Positions 34,520 through 42,636 of a stretch of 51,633 bases of DNA are shown in pieces. Where the stretch lies: contig CAIJQQ010000064.1 of NCBI GenBank assembly GCA_903822825.1, forward strand, positions 1 through 51,633, read 5' to 3'. Origin of the DNA: an uncultured Burkholderiales bacterium. Its GTDB lineage: Bacteria > Pseudomonadota > Gammaproteobacteria > Burkholderiales > Burkholderiaceae_C. The translations under genes were made by a program, and so were the position numbers. The notes under the pieces are model-generated. The model was not told the DNA's origin. It did no database searches and saw only the letters and a list, made by a program, of their open reading frames with translations. Within the stretch, counting starts at the first letter, position 1, and each line of letters opens with the position of its first letter.

Positions 34520-36469
34520 TCATTGCTTGAAATAAAACTCGCCCACCGCTTGGTCGTAGAGCGCGGGGGTTTGTTCGTGACCGACCGACTTGGCCAAGCG
34601 CACCACTTCATTGCGCACATTGCGCAGCACACGGTCCACCGACAGGCCAGGCTTGAGCATTTCCTTGACAAAGATGCGGGTGAAGAGCCCGTTCTTTTCT
34701 TTGTCGTTGTCACCCAGACGGTCCAGTGCTTGCTGACCGGAGCCGGCTGAGAACATGATCATCTGGCCCGTGGCGGCCGTGGTCGGGGCCAAGCCCCTGC
34801 CACCCAGAGCGCGGCCTTTGCCTTTGAACGGGTTGTCACGACATGCGTCGATCACAGCCAGGGCGAATTTGGTTTTCTTCTCTTCCATGTCGTCCAGCAC
34901 TTTTTGCAGGAGGATGGCGTCGTCTTTGATCTGGTCTTCGCCTTCGCCTTTGACGTCAATCGGCAGCAGGTAGTTGGCACTGCCCAGCTGCACGCCATGG
35001 CCCGCATAGAAGAACAGGACTTCGTCACCGCCATTGAGTTGCTGGCGGAAGTCACGCACGGCCTGTTTGAATTTCTTTTCATTCAGGTTGTGGTACTTGG
35101 AAACTTTGTAGCCAACCAGTTCAAGCGACTTGGCCATGGCATCGGCATCGGCCGCAGCGTTGTTCAGGGGCGAGACATCGGTGTATTGGTCGTTGCCAAT
35201 CACCAATGCTTTGCGGTTGGCGAAGGTCACAGGCTTGGCTGGTGCAGCGGTTGCAACAGGTGCAGCAGGCGCTGCAGCGGCCGACTCTTTGGCTTTGGCG
35301 GCCAGCGCGTTTTCTTGCTGCAACTTGGCGAGCATCTGCTTCATCGACTCCAGCTGAGCCGCCATGTTGCGCTTGTCTTCTTCGATGGCTTTGCGTTCTT
35401 GCTCAAGGCGGAGTTTTTCTGCGTTGTCAGCCGCAGCGGCGGTGATGGCGGGTTTGATTTCAGGCGCAACAACAGCCGCGACAACAGGTGCAGGCGTCAC
35501 TGGCGTGGCCTTCACCGGTGCAGGTGGGCTTGCAGTTTCAATTTTGGGCGCAGACGCTGCAGCCACTTTGACCGGTGCTGGCACAGGTACAGCGGGTGCA
35601 GCCACGGGGACCGCAGGGGTTGTGGCCGCAGATGGTGCAGGTGCATTCGAGGCTGCCACTGTGGGCGTTGGAGTCTTTTGCCCTTGCGCATCGGCAAGGG
35701 TTCGGACCGGGTAACCCAGTGCCATCAGTGGTTGGGGCTTTTTATTGAAAAAGCTCTGCTGTATCGATTCGATGTAAATCGAGACCCAGGCGCTCATCAA
35801 ATCGTGTTCAGGACGGACGTTGCCCGCGCGAAAGTCTTCGCGGAATTTGCCAGCAGACATGCCTTTTGGCGGCATGACAAAAGCATCGATGCGAAGTAGT
35901 TTTCCATTGAATTGCTGCACCGTCATTTCCAACTGGAAAATACTTGTTTTGAACGAAGGCACATCTTCAGCCAAGCCTGGCGAAGTGGGTTTCCACCATC
36001 TCTTGTCTGGCTCGGAGGTCCATGCGTCAAAGTTCTTCCAGGCTTGAAAATCCCCGATCCCAAAAAGTCTCGAGCATTTTTGGACCAAGGTACTGGCCGT
36101 TGTGCCATGCGAATCGACCATGAACTGGTTTGGATTCTTTGAGCTAAGACAGTTGGTCGGCCCCCAAGGTCTCGGCAGGGTTTCTTGCCGAACCACCAGA
36201 TAGGGCACTTTGGCATCCGGCGCCTGATTTTTGAGAACATGGATTTCCCAAGCTTCACTCGGATACGTCACAGCATCGTTGTGGGTGCTTTTCCAAACGC
36301 CTTCAGGCAATGGCACGCTGGCGCCCGACCCCATGGGCAAAACTTCTTTGTAAGTTTGCCCCACCACCGGTTGGGCCCATGTCATAGGGCTGAGCACTGC
36401 CAACAGCATGGTCAAAACCATGTGCTGCAGCATGGTTTGAAACGCGATTGAAACTGATTTTTTGGACAT
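34520..36469 (-). CDS. Exported caspase-family (peptidase C14) protein A
   Basis: A 649-residue protein. A signal peptide occupies about residues 1-32 (ends SPMTWAQP). Residues 40-265 form an unassigned domain. Residues 270-340 are a Pro/Ala/Val-rich linker. Residues about 345-395 form a charged coiled coil (EKLRLEQERKAIEEDKR). The C-terminal caspase fold (418-649) begins RKALVIGNDQYTD, with His491 in FYAGHG and Cys543 in DACRDNPF, so both catalytic residues are present. It is divergent from the operon 36602-40660, with 132 bases between starts. Metacaspase-type specificity for Arg/Lys is expected from the fold but untested. The signal peptide puts it in the periplasm. Confidence 0.9.
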   Translation of the reverse strand: MSKKSVSIAFQTMLQHMVLTMLLAVLSPMTWAQPVVGQTYKEVLPMGSGASVPLPEGVWKSTHNDAVTYPSEAWEIHVLKNQAPDAKVPYLVVRQETLPRPWGPTNCLSSKNPNQFMVDSHGTTASTLVQKCSRLFGIGDFQAWKNFDAWTSEPDKRWWKPTSPGLAEDVPSFKTSIFQLEMTVQQFNGKLLRIDAFVMPPKGMSAGKFREDFRAGNVRPEHDLMSAWVSIYIESIQQSFFNKKPQPLMALGYPVRTLADAQGQKTPTPTVAASNAPAPSAATTPAVPVAAPAVPVPAPVKVAAASAPKIETASPPAPVKATPVTPAPVVAAVVAPEIKPAITAAAADNAEKLRLEQERKAIEEDKRNMAAQLESMKQMLAKLQQENALAAKAKESAAAAPAAPVATAAPAKPVTFANRKALVIGNDQYTDVSPLNNAAADADAMAKSLELVGYKVSKYHNLNEKKFKQAVRDFRQQLNGGDEVLFFYAGHGVQLGSANYLLPIDVKGEGEDQIKDDAILLQKVLDDMEEKKTKFALAVIDACRDNPFKGKGRALGGRGLAPTTAATGQMIMFSAGSGQQALDRLGDNDKEKNGLFTRIFVKEMLKPGLSVDRVLRNVRNEVVRLAKSVGHEQTPALYDQAVGEFYFKQ

Positions 36470-36498
36470 GTTCGGGCGCTCGGATAAATCAACAAAGC

Positions 36499-36517
36499 TT
36501 TGCTCACCATGAGCAAA
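36499..36517. promoter_or_regulatory. Palindrome in the divergent caspase promoter region
   Basis: TTTGCTCA and TGAGCAAA, a perfect eight-base inverted repeat with three bases between, lies between the start codons of the two divergent transcripts. A second imperfect repeat (GAATTGATC at 36553-36561 and GATCGAATTC at 36572-36581) surrounds TACAAT, a possible -10 box. The first palindrome is a good candidate operator. The regulator is not in the locus. Confidence 0.45.
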
Positions 36518-36601
36518 TCAATGGACAAATGGCTCTGGTCATTCTAATTCCTGAATTGATCCGTACAATCCGATCGAATTCAACTTCTTGAATGGTTTGC
36601 C

Positions 36602-37036
36602 ATGCGATACACCCTCTTCAAAATGATTTTGGCCTTGAGCCTGACTGCTGTTCATTGGCTCGCTGCGGCCCAAATCAAACTCATCAGCGACGACGAAGCC
36701 AAGGCACCCAACCTGCAAGTGCCCGCCACGCGCGCGATCACCCGAGGCCCTGGCATCAGCTTGCAAACGCCCGCAGAAGTCGCGGCCAAGTCGTTCGATT
36801 TCAAGCTGGCTTTCGAGCCCCGGGGAGGCTCAAAAATTGATGCTTCATCCATCAAGTTTGAATACCTGAAGCAACCGATTGTCGATTTGACATCGCGATT
36901 CAAACCGGGTCTGAACGGCAACACTTTGGAGTTGGCACGCGCGAGCGTGCCCGTCGGCACACACCCCATCAGGGTGTGGGTGCGCGACTCTGAAGGCCGC
37001 GAAGCACAAACCACCATTCAACTGACTGCCAAGTGA
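36602..37036 (+). CDS. Small secreted protein A of the caspase locus
   Basis: A 144-residue protein with a signal peptide (MRYTLFKMILALSLTAVHWLAAAQ). The mature part looks like a single beta-rich domain ending VPVGTHPIRVWVRDSEGREAQTTIQL, with an Ig-like strand pattern. It shares clear similarity with the last gene of the operon (40214-40660): both end A-S-x-P-x-G-x-H...DSEGR-x-x-Q-x-T-I. Its TGA overlaps the GTG start of the next gene. I know of no assigned function. Its position suggests a periplasmic partner of the caspase proteins. Confidence 0.8.
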   Translation: MRYTLFKMILALSLTAVHWLAAAQIKLISDDEAKAPNLQVPATRAITRGPGISLQTPAEVAAKSFDFKLAFEPRGGSKIDASSIKFEYLKQPIVDLTSRFKPGLNGNTLELARASVPVGTHPIRVWVRDSEGREAQTTIQLTAK

Positions 37037-37863
37037 GCCGCACCTCGTTCAGCTGTCCTTTTTGCTGCAGCGATGTGCCGCTGCAGGCGTCGGTGTGCAG
37101 CCATTGCACGCGCGATTTGGTGCTGTTCAAGCCACTGGCCTTGCAGCTGAATGACTTGTCTGACCAAGTCGAACAGCTCAAAACTGTCGTGCAGGAACAA
37201 CAAACTGCGTTGACCGAGCTCAAGTCACACGACATCGGGGCGCTGGCATTGGCTTTCAGCGAACAACAGCCGATGGCTTCGGTTTCATCGTCTACCCCAG
37301 CTGATTCATCCGCACGCAAGTCCGGGCTGACCTTGGTGGCCATGGCGCTGCTGACAATGGCATTGGTGGGCCTGTCGCATTGGGTGCTGCTGTTTGTCTA
37401 CGATGCGCCGCCCCTTGCATTGCGCCTGCTGACCATCACGCTGCCTGCGCTGACAGGCTATGTGTGTGCCCGCAAAAGCGGCATGGGCGTGCTGGCTCAG
37501 TTGCTGGCCGCTTTCACAACGGGTATTGCCAGTGTCTGCTTGATGCTGTGGATCACCGCCACCATCGATGCGGTGCCACTTTGGCCGACCAACGCGCGCG
37601 ACTGGAAAGAAACGTTTGAGTATGTGGCGGCGATCAGCCTGGCTTTTTTCACCGGGTATTTGTTTCACCGCTTGAACGTCCACTGGACACAAAAGCAGCA
37701 AATCCGCATCAGTTTGAGTGTGCTGCTGGAGCGCGACGAAAAAGGCCAATTCAAGATTGCCGAAATCACGCGTCAGGTTCAGAGTCTGGTCACGGCTTTT
37801 GCACCGGTGGTTTCTGCGGGCACCGCACTTTACTCCGGGCTCAAAGTCTTCGTGGTCAATTGA
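37033..37863 (+). CDS. Zinc-ribbon, coiled-coil membrane protein
   Basis: A 276-residue protein starting at a GTG that overlaps the previous stop. Residues 6-31 hold CPFC and CSHC pairs of a zinc ribbon. Residues about 38-70 form a coiled coil (LNDLSDQVEQLKTVVQEQQ). Residues about 95-220 contain four hydrophobic segments. The C-terminal tail (about 220-276) is soluble with an amphipathic end. No signal peptide is present, so the zinc ribbon should face the cytoplasm. I do not recognise the full architecture. It could tell the cytoplasm about the envelope or anchor the complex, both inference. Confidence 0.75.
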   Translation: MSRTSFSCPFCCSDVPLQASVCSHCTRDLVLFKPLALQLNDLSDQVEQLKTVVQEQQTALTELKSHDIGALALAFSEQQPMASVSSSTPADSSARKSGLTLVAMALLTMALVGLSHWVLLFVYDAPPLALRLLTITLPALTGYVCARKSGMGVLAQLLAAFTTGIASVCLMLWITATIDAVPLWPTNARDWKETFEYVAAISLAFFTGYLFHRLNVHWTQKQQIRISLSVLLERDEKGQFKIAEITRQVQSLVTAFAPVVSAGTALYSGLKVFVVN

Positions 37864-37887
37864 CTGAAATTTGAGAAAGCTTATTCC

Positions 37888-39726
37888 ATGATGAAACCGC
37901 TATGGTTGACGCTGCTGGCCAGTGGTTTGTACCTCTCGCATGCGCTGGCTGCCGCACCCACCGCAACCCGATCGGCGTTGGTGATTGGTGTGAGCCAATA
38001 CGCTGAAAGTTCCGGGGCTCCCGCGTTGGCAGGTGTGCCCTACGACATGGACAGTGCCAAACGCATTGCCCAAGCCATGGGCATACCGGCCAATCAAATT
38101 CGCGTGATTCAAGACCAGCAAGCCTCCAAGGCCAACATCCTGGAAGAGATACGCAAATTGGGCGAGCGCACCAGTGAAGGGGGGCGAACCTTCATTTATT
38201 TCTCGGGACACGGCACGCGTTATTGGGACCCTTCGGTCAACGGCTGCGTGGAAGGCTTGCTGACGCACGATGGGCAAGCGATCACCAACGCCGAGTTGGC
38301 CAAAGCCACGCAAAAGGTCACCGACGGTGCCGACAAGGTCATCACCATGATCGACGCATGCCACTCGGGTGGCATTGCCAACAAGAAAGTGGGCACGCGA
38401 TCGATTGCAGGCATCGAGTTCAAACCCAAATTCACCTACAAGGCCAGCAGCGCCGCAGACGCGTGCAGCCAACCGTCGAACATCAAAACGCGCAGCCTGT
38501 TGGGCGAGACAACGCGGTTGGGTGCCTTGCAAGAGAACGTGGTGCAAATCACGTCTTCGCGCCCAGACGAGGTGAGCTTTGACGAGCCCGGCAAAGGCGG
38601 TTTGGCCACGCAAGGCATCCGCGACTGTTTGCTGGGCAAAGCGGCCGACACCGACGGCTCAGGCGCGGTGTCGCTGGCCGAAATTCAGCAGTGTGCTCAG
38701 ACCATGATTGAGCAAAAGCTGCAGGGCGCCAAAGACCTCACGCCACACCATGTGTCGGTGTCTGGCAACCGCAATTTGATCCCCGTGCAGCGCCCCCAAC
38801 CCACGCCAACCGCTGTTGCCGCACCAGCAGCCACAGTGGTGGCCCTTGCTCCCACAGTTGCCCCTACCCCTGCACCCAGCAAACCGGTCAACGCCGCGCC
38901 AGCAGCGCAGAATCCAGCCCCCACACCAAGCGCACCGGTCACACCACCAAGTCAACCGCCCCAAACCCAGCGCCCATCTCAACAAGCGACGGTCGCAACA
39001 TCGACGCCACCTGCGACGACGATGCCTGCGCCTTCGGTCGCTGCTGTGAGTCAAGCGCCTGCAATGACTGCAGTCAGTCCTGCACCGCCCACCACGGTTG
39101 CAGCAGTCTCACCTGCACCGGCTCCTGCTGTCAGCCCAGCAGCTCAAAAGCCCCCCGCCGCTGTCAGCCCAGCCCCTGTGCTTGCCGCCGCGCCTGTTGT
39201 TGTGGCTGCACCTGCGGTAGAGCCCATGCTCGCCTCTTTGGCCACGCTGCGCGATATACAGCAACAGAGCAATCCACGTGTGGTGGTCGATGTGAAACTG
39301 AGCAAGTCTGTTTTGAAGATTGGCAAGGACGCATTGGATCTGAGCGTCAAGTCCAGCCACGATGGGTACATCTATATGGTGATGCTGGGCAGTGACCGCA
39401 AGAGTTTTTATGTGCTCTACCCCAATGGCCTGGACCGGGACAACCAGATCAAAGCGGGGCAGACCCGCAAGTTGCCGCGACCCGATTGGCAGCTGGAGGC
39501 CGCTGGCCCGCCGGGCGAAGACCATTTGCTGGTCATGGTCACATCCAGCCCGCGCAAGATTGACAGACTCGAAATGAGCGAGCCGGATGCCAAAAACCCC
39601 TTCACCTTTGCGCTCAACGAGATCGGTGGCCGCGCTGCCCTCGTCAACTTCTTGGTCCACAACAAGGACGGTGAAGGCTCTGAGCGCTTTGGCGCCAAAC
39701 TCCTGACATTCAAGGAAGTGCAATGA
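37888..39726 (+). CDS. Exported caspase-family protein B with EF-hand and DUF4384-like domain
   Basis: A 612-residue protein with a signal peptide to about residue 22. The caspase fold spans about 28-290: ALVIGVSQYAES, His108 in FSGHGTRYW, Cys158 in IDACHSGG. Within it, residues 254-265 read DTDGSGAVSLAE, a canonical EF-hand calcium loop. Residues about 300-440 are a long Ala/Pro/Thr/Ser-rich linker. Residues about 455-580 resemble DUF4384 (LDLSVKSSHDGYIYMVMLG...FYVLYPNGLDRDNQI). It is 24 bases after the zinc-ribbon gene, and its stop overlaps the OmpA gene by four bases. A calcium-dependent, exported metacaspase-like protein is the simplest reading. Confidence 0.88.
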   Translation: MMKPLWLTLLASGLYLSHALAAAPTATRSALVIGVSQYAESSGAPALAGVPYDMDSAKRIAQAMGIPANQIRVIQDQQASKANILEEIRKLGERTSEGGRTFIYFSGHGTRYWDPSVNGCVEGLLTHDGQAITNAELAKATQKVTDGADKVITMIDACHSGGIANKKVGTRSIAGIEFKPKFTYKASSAADACSQPSNIKTRSLLGETTRLGALQENVVQITSSRPDEVSFDEPGKGGLATQGIRDCLLGKAADTDGSGAVSLAEIQQCAQTMIEQKLQGAKDLTPHHVSVSGNRNLIPVQRPQPTPTAVAAPAATVVALAPTVAPTPAPSKPVNAAPAAQNPAPTPSAPVTPPSQPPQTQRPSQQATVATSTPPATTMPAPSVAAVSQAPAMTAVSPAPPTTVAAVSPAPAPAVSPAAQKPPAAVSPAPVLAAAPVVVAAPAVEPMLASLATLRDIQQQSNPRVVVDVKLSKSVLKIGKDALDLSVKSSHDGYIYMVMLGSDRKSFYVLYPNGLDRDNQIKAGQTRKLPRPDWQLEAAGPPGEDHLLVMVTSSPRKIDRLEMSEPDAKNPFTFALNEIGGRAALVNFLVHNKDGEGSERFGAKLLTFKEVQ

Positions 39727-40217
39727 AAAAACTGACTGTGGCCCTGTCTTTGGCTGTTTTCTTTGTGTCGGCCAATGCACAACTGTTAAAAGACGCCAGC
39801 AAAGAAGATTTGATTGAAAAGCTCGCACCGCCAGATGCGCCCAAAACCCGCAGTTTGGGCCGAAACATCACCCCCAAGGCGGTGACGCTGGACTTGTCAA
39901 TCAACTTCGATTTCGACTCGGCCAACTTGCAGGCCAGCAGCAAGCCTTTGCTCGACAACCTGGCCTCGGCCATGAACAGCGAGCGCCTGGCCAGCCTGAA
40001 GTTCCGGGTCGAGGGCCATACCGACGCCAAGGGCAAAGCCGAATACAACCAGGAGTTGTCAGCCCGTCGGGCTTTGGCTGTTCAGAACTACCTGATCAGT
40101 CAAAGCGTGAGCAATGCCCGACTTCAAGCCGAAGGCAAAGGCTTCAGCGAGTTGCTGATGCCGGACAAGCCCCTGGCCAGCGAAAACCGGCGCGTGCGCA
40201 TCACCATCACGCAGTGA
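39723..40217 (+). CDS. OmpA-family peptidoglycan-binding protein
   Basis: A 164-residue periplasmic protein. Signal peptide MKKLTVALSLAVFFVSANAQ. The OmpA C-like domain covers about residues 55-164: INFDFDSANLQASS, FRVEGHTDAKGKAEYNQELSARRA, and the closing NRRVRI. It should bind peptidoglycan diaminopimelate. No beta-barrel or lipobox is present, so it is a free periplasmic binder. ATGA overlap with caspase B and GTGA overlap with the next gene make co-translation very likely. Confidence 0.92.
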   Translation: MKKLTVALSLAVFFVSANAQLLKDASKEDLIEKLAPPDAPKTRSLGRNITPKAVTLDLSINFDFDSANLQASSKPLLDNLASAMNSERLASLKFRVEGHTDAKGKAEYNQELSARRALAVQNYLISQSVSNARLQAEGKGFSELLMPDKPLASENRRVRITITQ

Positions 40218-40660
40218 AGATGCGCGCGCTGTTGTTCATCTCAGTGTGGATTGGCTTGTTGGGATCAGCTCAAGCGTTCGAGTTGGTGTCCAGGCAAGAG
40301 ATGCACGCGTCCCTTGCAGCACCCGAGCCTTTGCGCGCCAAAGCAGGCTTGACTCCCGGAGCCCCGGTCATTGAAGTCGTCGCCCCCAAACTGAATGCAC
40401 CCATCTCCTCGCCCTCGACCATCGAGCTGCTGTTTCTGTCTGCCGCTCCCAGCGCGGTGCGGCCTGACACATTCAAAGCTCAGTATGGCCGCTTGCGCAT
40501 CGACATCACCGAGCGTCTGCTCAACAACACCAAGGTCACGGCACAGGGCATCACGGTGAAAGAAGCCAGCCTGCCCAAGGGCAGCCATCGCCTGCTGCTG
40601 AGCATCGAAGACAGCGAAGGCCGACAAGGCCAAAAAACGATCGAGTTTGAAGTCAACTGA
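40214..40660 (+). CDS. Small secreted protein B of the caspase locus (paralogue of protein A)
   Basis: A 148-residue secreted protein, starting at GTG 40214 (overlapping the OmpA stop) or at ATG 40220. The signal peptide runs to about residue 19 (LLGSAQA). The mature part aligns along its length with the 144-residue protein at 36602: both have an LxS start and end in ASLPKGSH-...-DSEGRQGQKTI-like strands. I read these two as an old gene duplication. The beta-rich C-terminus suggests an Ig-like domain. It ends the operon and is convergent with a LysR gene 18 bases away. Confidence 0.78.
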   Translation: MKMRALLFISVWIGLLGSAQAFELVSRQEMHASLAAPEPLRAKAGLTPGAPVIEVVAPKLNAPISSPSTIELLFLSAAPSAVRPDTFKAQYGRLRIDITERLLNNTKVTAQGITVKEASLPKGSHRLLLSIEDSEGRQGQKTIEFEVN

Positions 40661-40677
40661 GCATGGACTTCAAACGG

Positions 40678-41574
40678 TCATTTCATTTCCTGTTTCACAT
40701 AATCCACCATCGCGCTGGCTGATGGTGACAGGCTTCGCCCACGCAAGCTGACAAGGCCAACAGGGCGACGCAAATCAGGGCCGACCAACTGTCTGCGAGC
40801 AATACCGGTGTCGGGTCCCACATTGGCGGCCAACTCGGGCAAGGCAGCCACACCCAAGCCTGCAGCCACCAAAGCCTTGATGCTGGCCAGATGCTCCAAT
40901 TCAAACTGGGGAACGAACTGAATGCGGTGTTCCAGAAATGCCGCATTGGCGTATTGCCTGACGCTGGACGGCATGGGCATGGAGATGTGTGGCAACTCGG
41001 CCACTTCAAGCCAGGAGATCGCTTGGGTGCTGCGGGCCAGCGTGTGGGCCTTGGGCAGCAAGAGCACAAAACCGTCAGACGCCAACGGCAAATAGTCCAG
41101 ATCGGGGTAAGCGGTGTTGGCCGCTGTGAGTGCAAAGTCCACCTGACCTGCCCTGACCATGTCAAACGCGGGGCCCGACAAGGTGTCGAGCAATTTCAGA
41201 CGCACGCCCGGATGGGCTTGGGCAAACTTCGCACAGGCCCGTGGCACCACCGTGGCCGCCAGCGAAGGCATGGCCGCTATGGACACCAAGCCAGCCTGCA
41301 GGCTGGCGTACTCACGAACGGCGCGAACCGCGTCTTGGGCGGTGTGGCGCAGGCGCTGGGCTTGCTCGGCAAACACCCGCCCCGGCCCAGTGAGCTGCAC
41401 CTGGCGGGTGGTGCGGTCAAAGAGTTTGACCTCCAGGGCGGCCTCCATGCGGGCGATCACCGCCGTCACAGCCGGTTGAGACAGGTGGACGCGCTCGGCC
41501 GTTTGCCTGAAGCTCAGGGTTTCAGACAAGGTCAAAAAAATGTCGATGTCGCGGGAAGACCAATTGATCAGCAT
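40678..41574 (-). CDS. LysR-family transcriptional regulator
   Basis: A 298-residue DNA-binding regulator. The N-terminal winged helix-turn-helix is FLTLSETLSFRQTAERVHLSQPAVTAVIARMEAAL. The rest (about 90-298) is the periplasmic-binding-like effector domain (VSIAAMPSLAATVVPRACAKF). It is divergent from the catabolic operon that begins at 41638, with 63 bases between, so it very likely controls it in response to an intermediate of that pathway. Confidence 0.93.
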   Translation of the reverse strand: MLINWSSRDIDIFLTLSETLSFRQTAERVHLSQPAVTAVIARMEAALEVKLFDRTTRQVQLTGPGRVFAEQAQRLRHTAQDAVRAVREYASLQAGLVSIAAMPSLAATVVPRACAKFAQAHPGVRLKLLDTLSGPAFDMVRAGQVDFALTAANTAYPDLDYLPLASDGFVLLLPKAHTLARSTQAISWLEVAELPHISMPMPSSVRQYANAAFLEHRIQFVPQFELEHLASIKALVAAGLGVAALPELAANVGPDTGIARRQLVGPDLRRPVGLVSLRGRSLSPSASAMVDYVKQEMK

Positions 41575-41602
41575 AGCTAATCAGTTTATAGAAAAATTCA
41601 GT

Positions 41603-41631
41603 TTGACGGACGAATGATGCTTTCCTAAACT
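41603..41631 (+). promoter_or_regulatory. Sigma-70 promoter of the dehydrogenase-BKACE operon
   Basis: TTGACG (41603-41608), a 17-base spacer, and TAAACT (41626-41631) fit a sigma-70 promoter well. Only six bases separate the -10 box from the ATG at 41638, so transcription would start at or near the A of the start codon. T-rich half-sites upstream (CAGTTTA, CAGTTTG) may be LysR contacts. Confidence 0.6.
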
Positions 41632-41637
41632 GCATGG

Positions 41638-42615
41638 ATGTCTACTGAACACCTGTCTCATTCATTGCCTCTAAATCCACGAGACTGCCATGCCGTGGTG
41701 GTGGGCGGGGGCACCATGGGGGCCGATGTGGCCATTGTCTTGGCCAGGGGGGGGTGCCGCGTGACGGTGGTTGACTCCGCCGCCGACAAACGCGCCGCAT
41801 TGCCAGGCCACGTGCTGGCTGGGCTGAACGAGTTGGCCTTGGGCCACCGGGCACGGCAGGTGCAGGCTGCGGCTGAGTTGAAAGAGGTGCATTGGGCCGA
41901 TGTGCGGCTGGTGATCGAATGCATCCCCGAAAAACTGGACATCAAGCAGGCGCTGTTCAAGCAATTGATTGAGCTGGCCCCAACACACACGGTGCTGACC
42001 AGCAACAGTTCGAGCTTTCCGATCAGTGCGATTGCGCAAGGTTTGCCGACACAAGAGCGCATGTTTGGTTTGCACTACTTCATGCCCGCGCATCTGGTGC
42101 CACTGGTTGAAGTGGTGCTGGGCCCCGAAAGCAACCTGGAATCAGCACAGGCCTTGTGCGGCTTCATGCGTGGCTGCGGCAACGTGCCGGTGTTGGTGCG
42201 CAAAGACAAACCGGGCTTTTTGGCCAATCGATTGCAGCATGCGCTCTCGCGTGAGGCCTTTGCCATGATCGACGAAGGCGTGGCCACGCCCGAAGACGTG
42301 GACGCAGCGGTGCGTTTTGGTTTTGGTTTCCGCTTTTTGGCAGCGGGCCCGGTCATGCAGCGCGACCATGCGGGCATTGACGTGCATTGCGCTGCTGCGG
42401 CCACGATGTACCCCAGCTTGTCGAACACCGCAGTACCGGCACTTGCCCTGCGCGAACGCGTGGCAGCCGGGCGCTTTGGCATGAAAACCGGGGCGGGATT
42501 TTACGAATGGACTCCCGAGACACGCCAAGCAGAGCGAGACCGTTACGATCGGCTGCTTCGCCAAGGCCTTGAGATGCTGGCAGACGAATTGCCGCCATTG
42601 GACAAAAGTTTTTAA
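41638..42615 (+). CDS. 3-hydroxyacyl-CoA dehydrogenase-family oxidoreductase (carnitine dehydrogenase-like)
   Basis: A 325-residue NAD-dependent beta-hydroxyacid dehydrogenase. The Rossmann loop is VVVGGGTMGADVAIVL near residue 20. The catalytic region includes FGLHYFMPAHLVPLVEVV and the second domain has KPGFLANRLQHALSREAF. The family contains 3-hydroxybutyryl-CoA and L-carnitine dehydrogenases. The gene next to it is a BKACE, which needs a beta-keto acid, so this enzyme probably makes that acid by oxidising a 3-hydroxy acid. No Shine-Dalgarno precedes the ATG, and later starts would remove the Rossmann motif. Confidence 0.83.
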   Translation: MSTEHLSHSLPLNPRDCHAVVVGGGTMGADVAIVLARGGCRVTVVDSAADKRAALPGHVLAGLNELALGHRARQVQAAAELKEVHWADVRLVIECIPEKLDIKQALFKQLIELAPTHTVLTSNSSSFPISAIAQGLPTQERMFGLHYFMPAHLVPLVEVVLGPESNLESAQALCGFMRGCGNVPVLVRKDKPGFLANRLQHALSREAFAMIDEGVATPEDVDAAVRFGFGFRFLAAGPVMQRDHAGIDVHCAAAATMYPSLSNTAVPALALRERVAAGRFGMKTGAGFYEWTPETRQAERDRYDRLLRQGLEMLADELPPLDKSF

Positions 42616-42636
42616 ACCCGCACACCAACCAAGAAC

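Noticed and set aside
35000..35700. Repeat-like GC-rich tract in caspase A and again in caspase B (38850-39230)
   Set aside because: These are degenerate codons of Ala/Pro/Val/Thr linkers, not a DNA repeat or CRISPR array.
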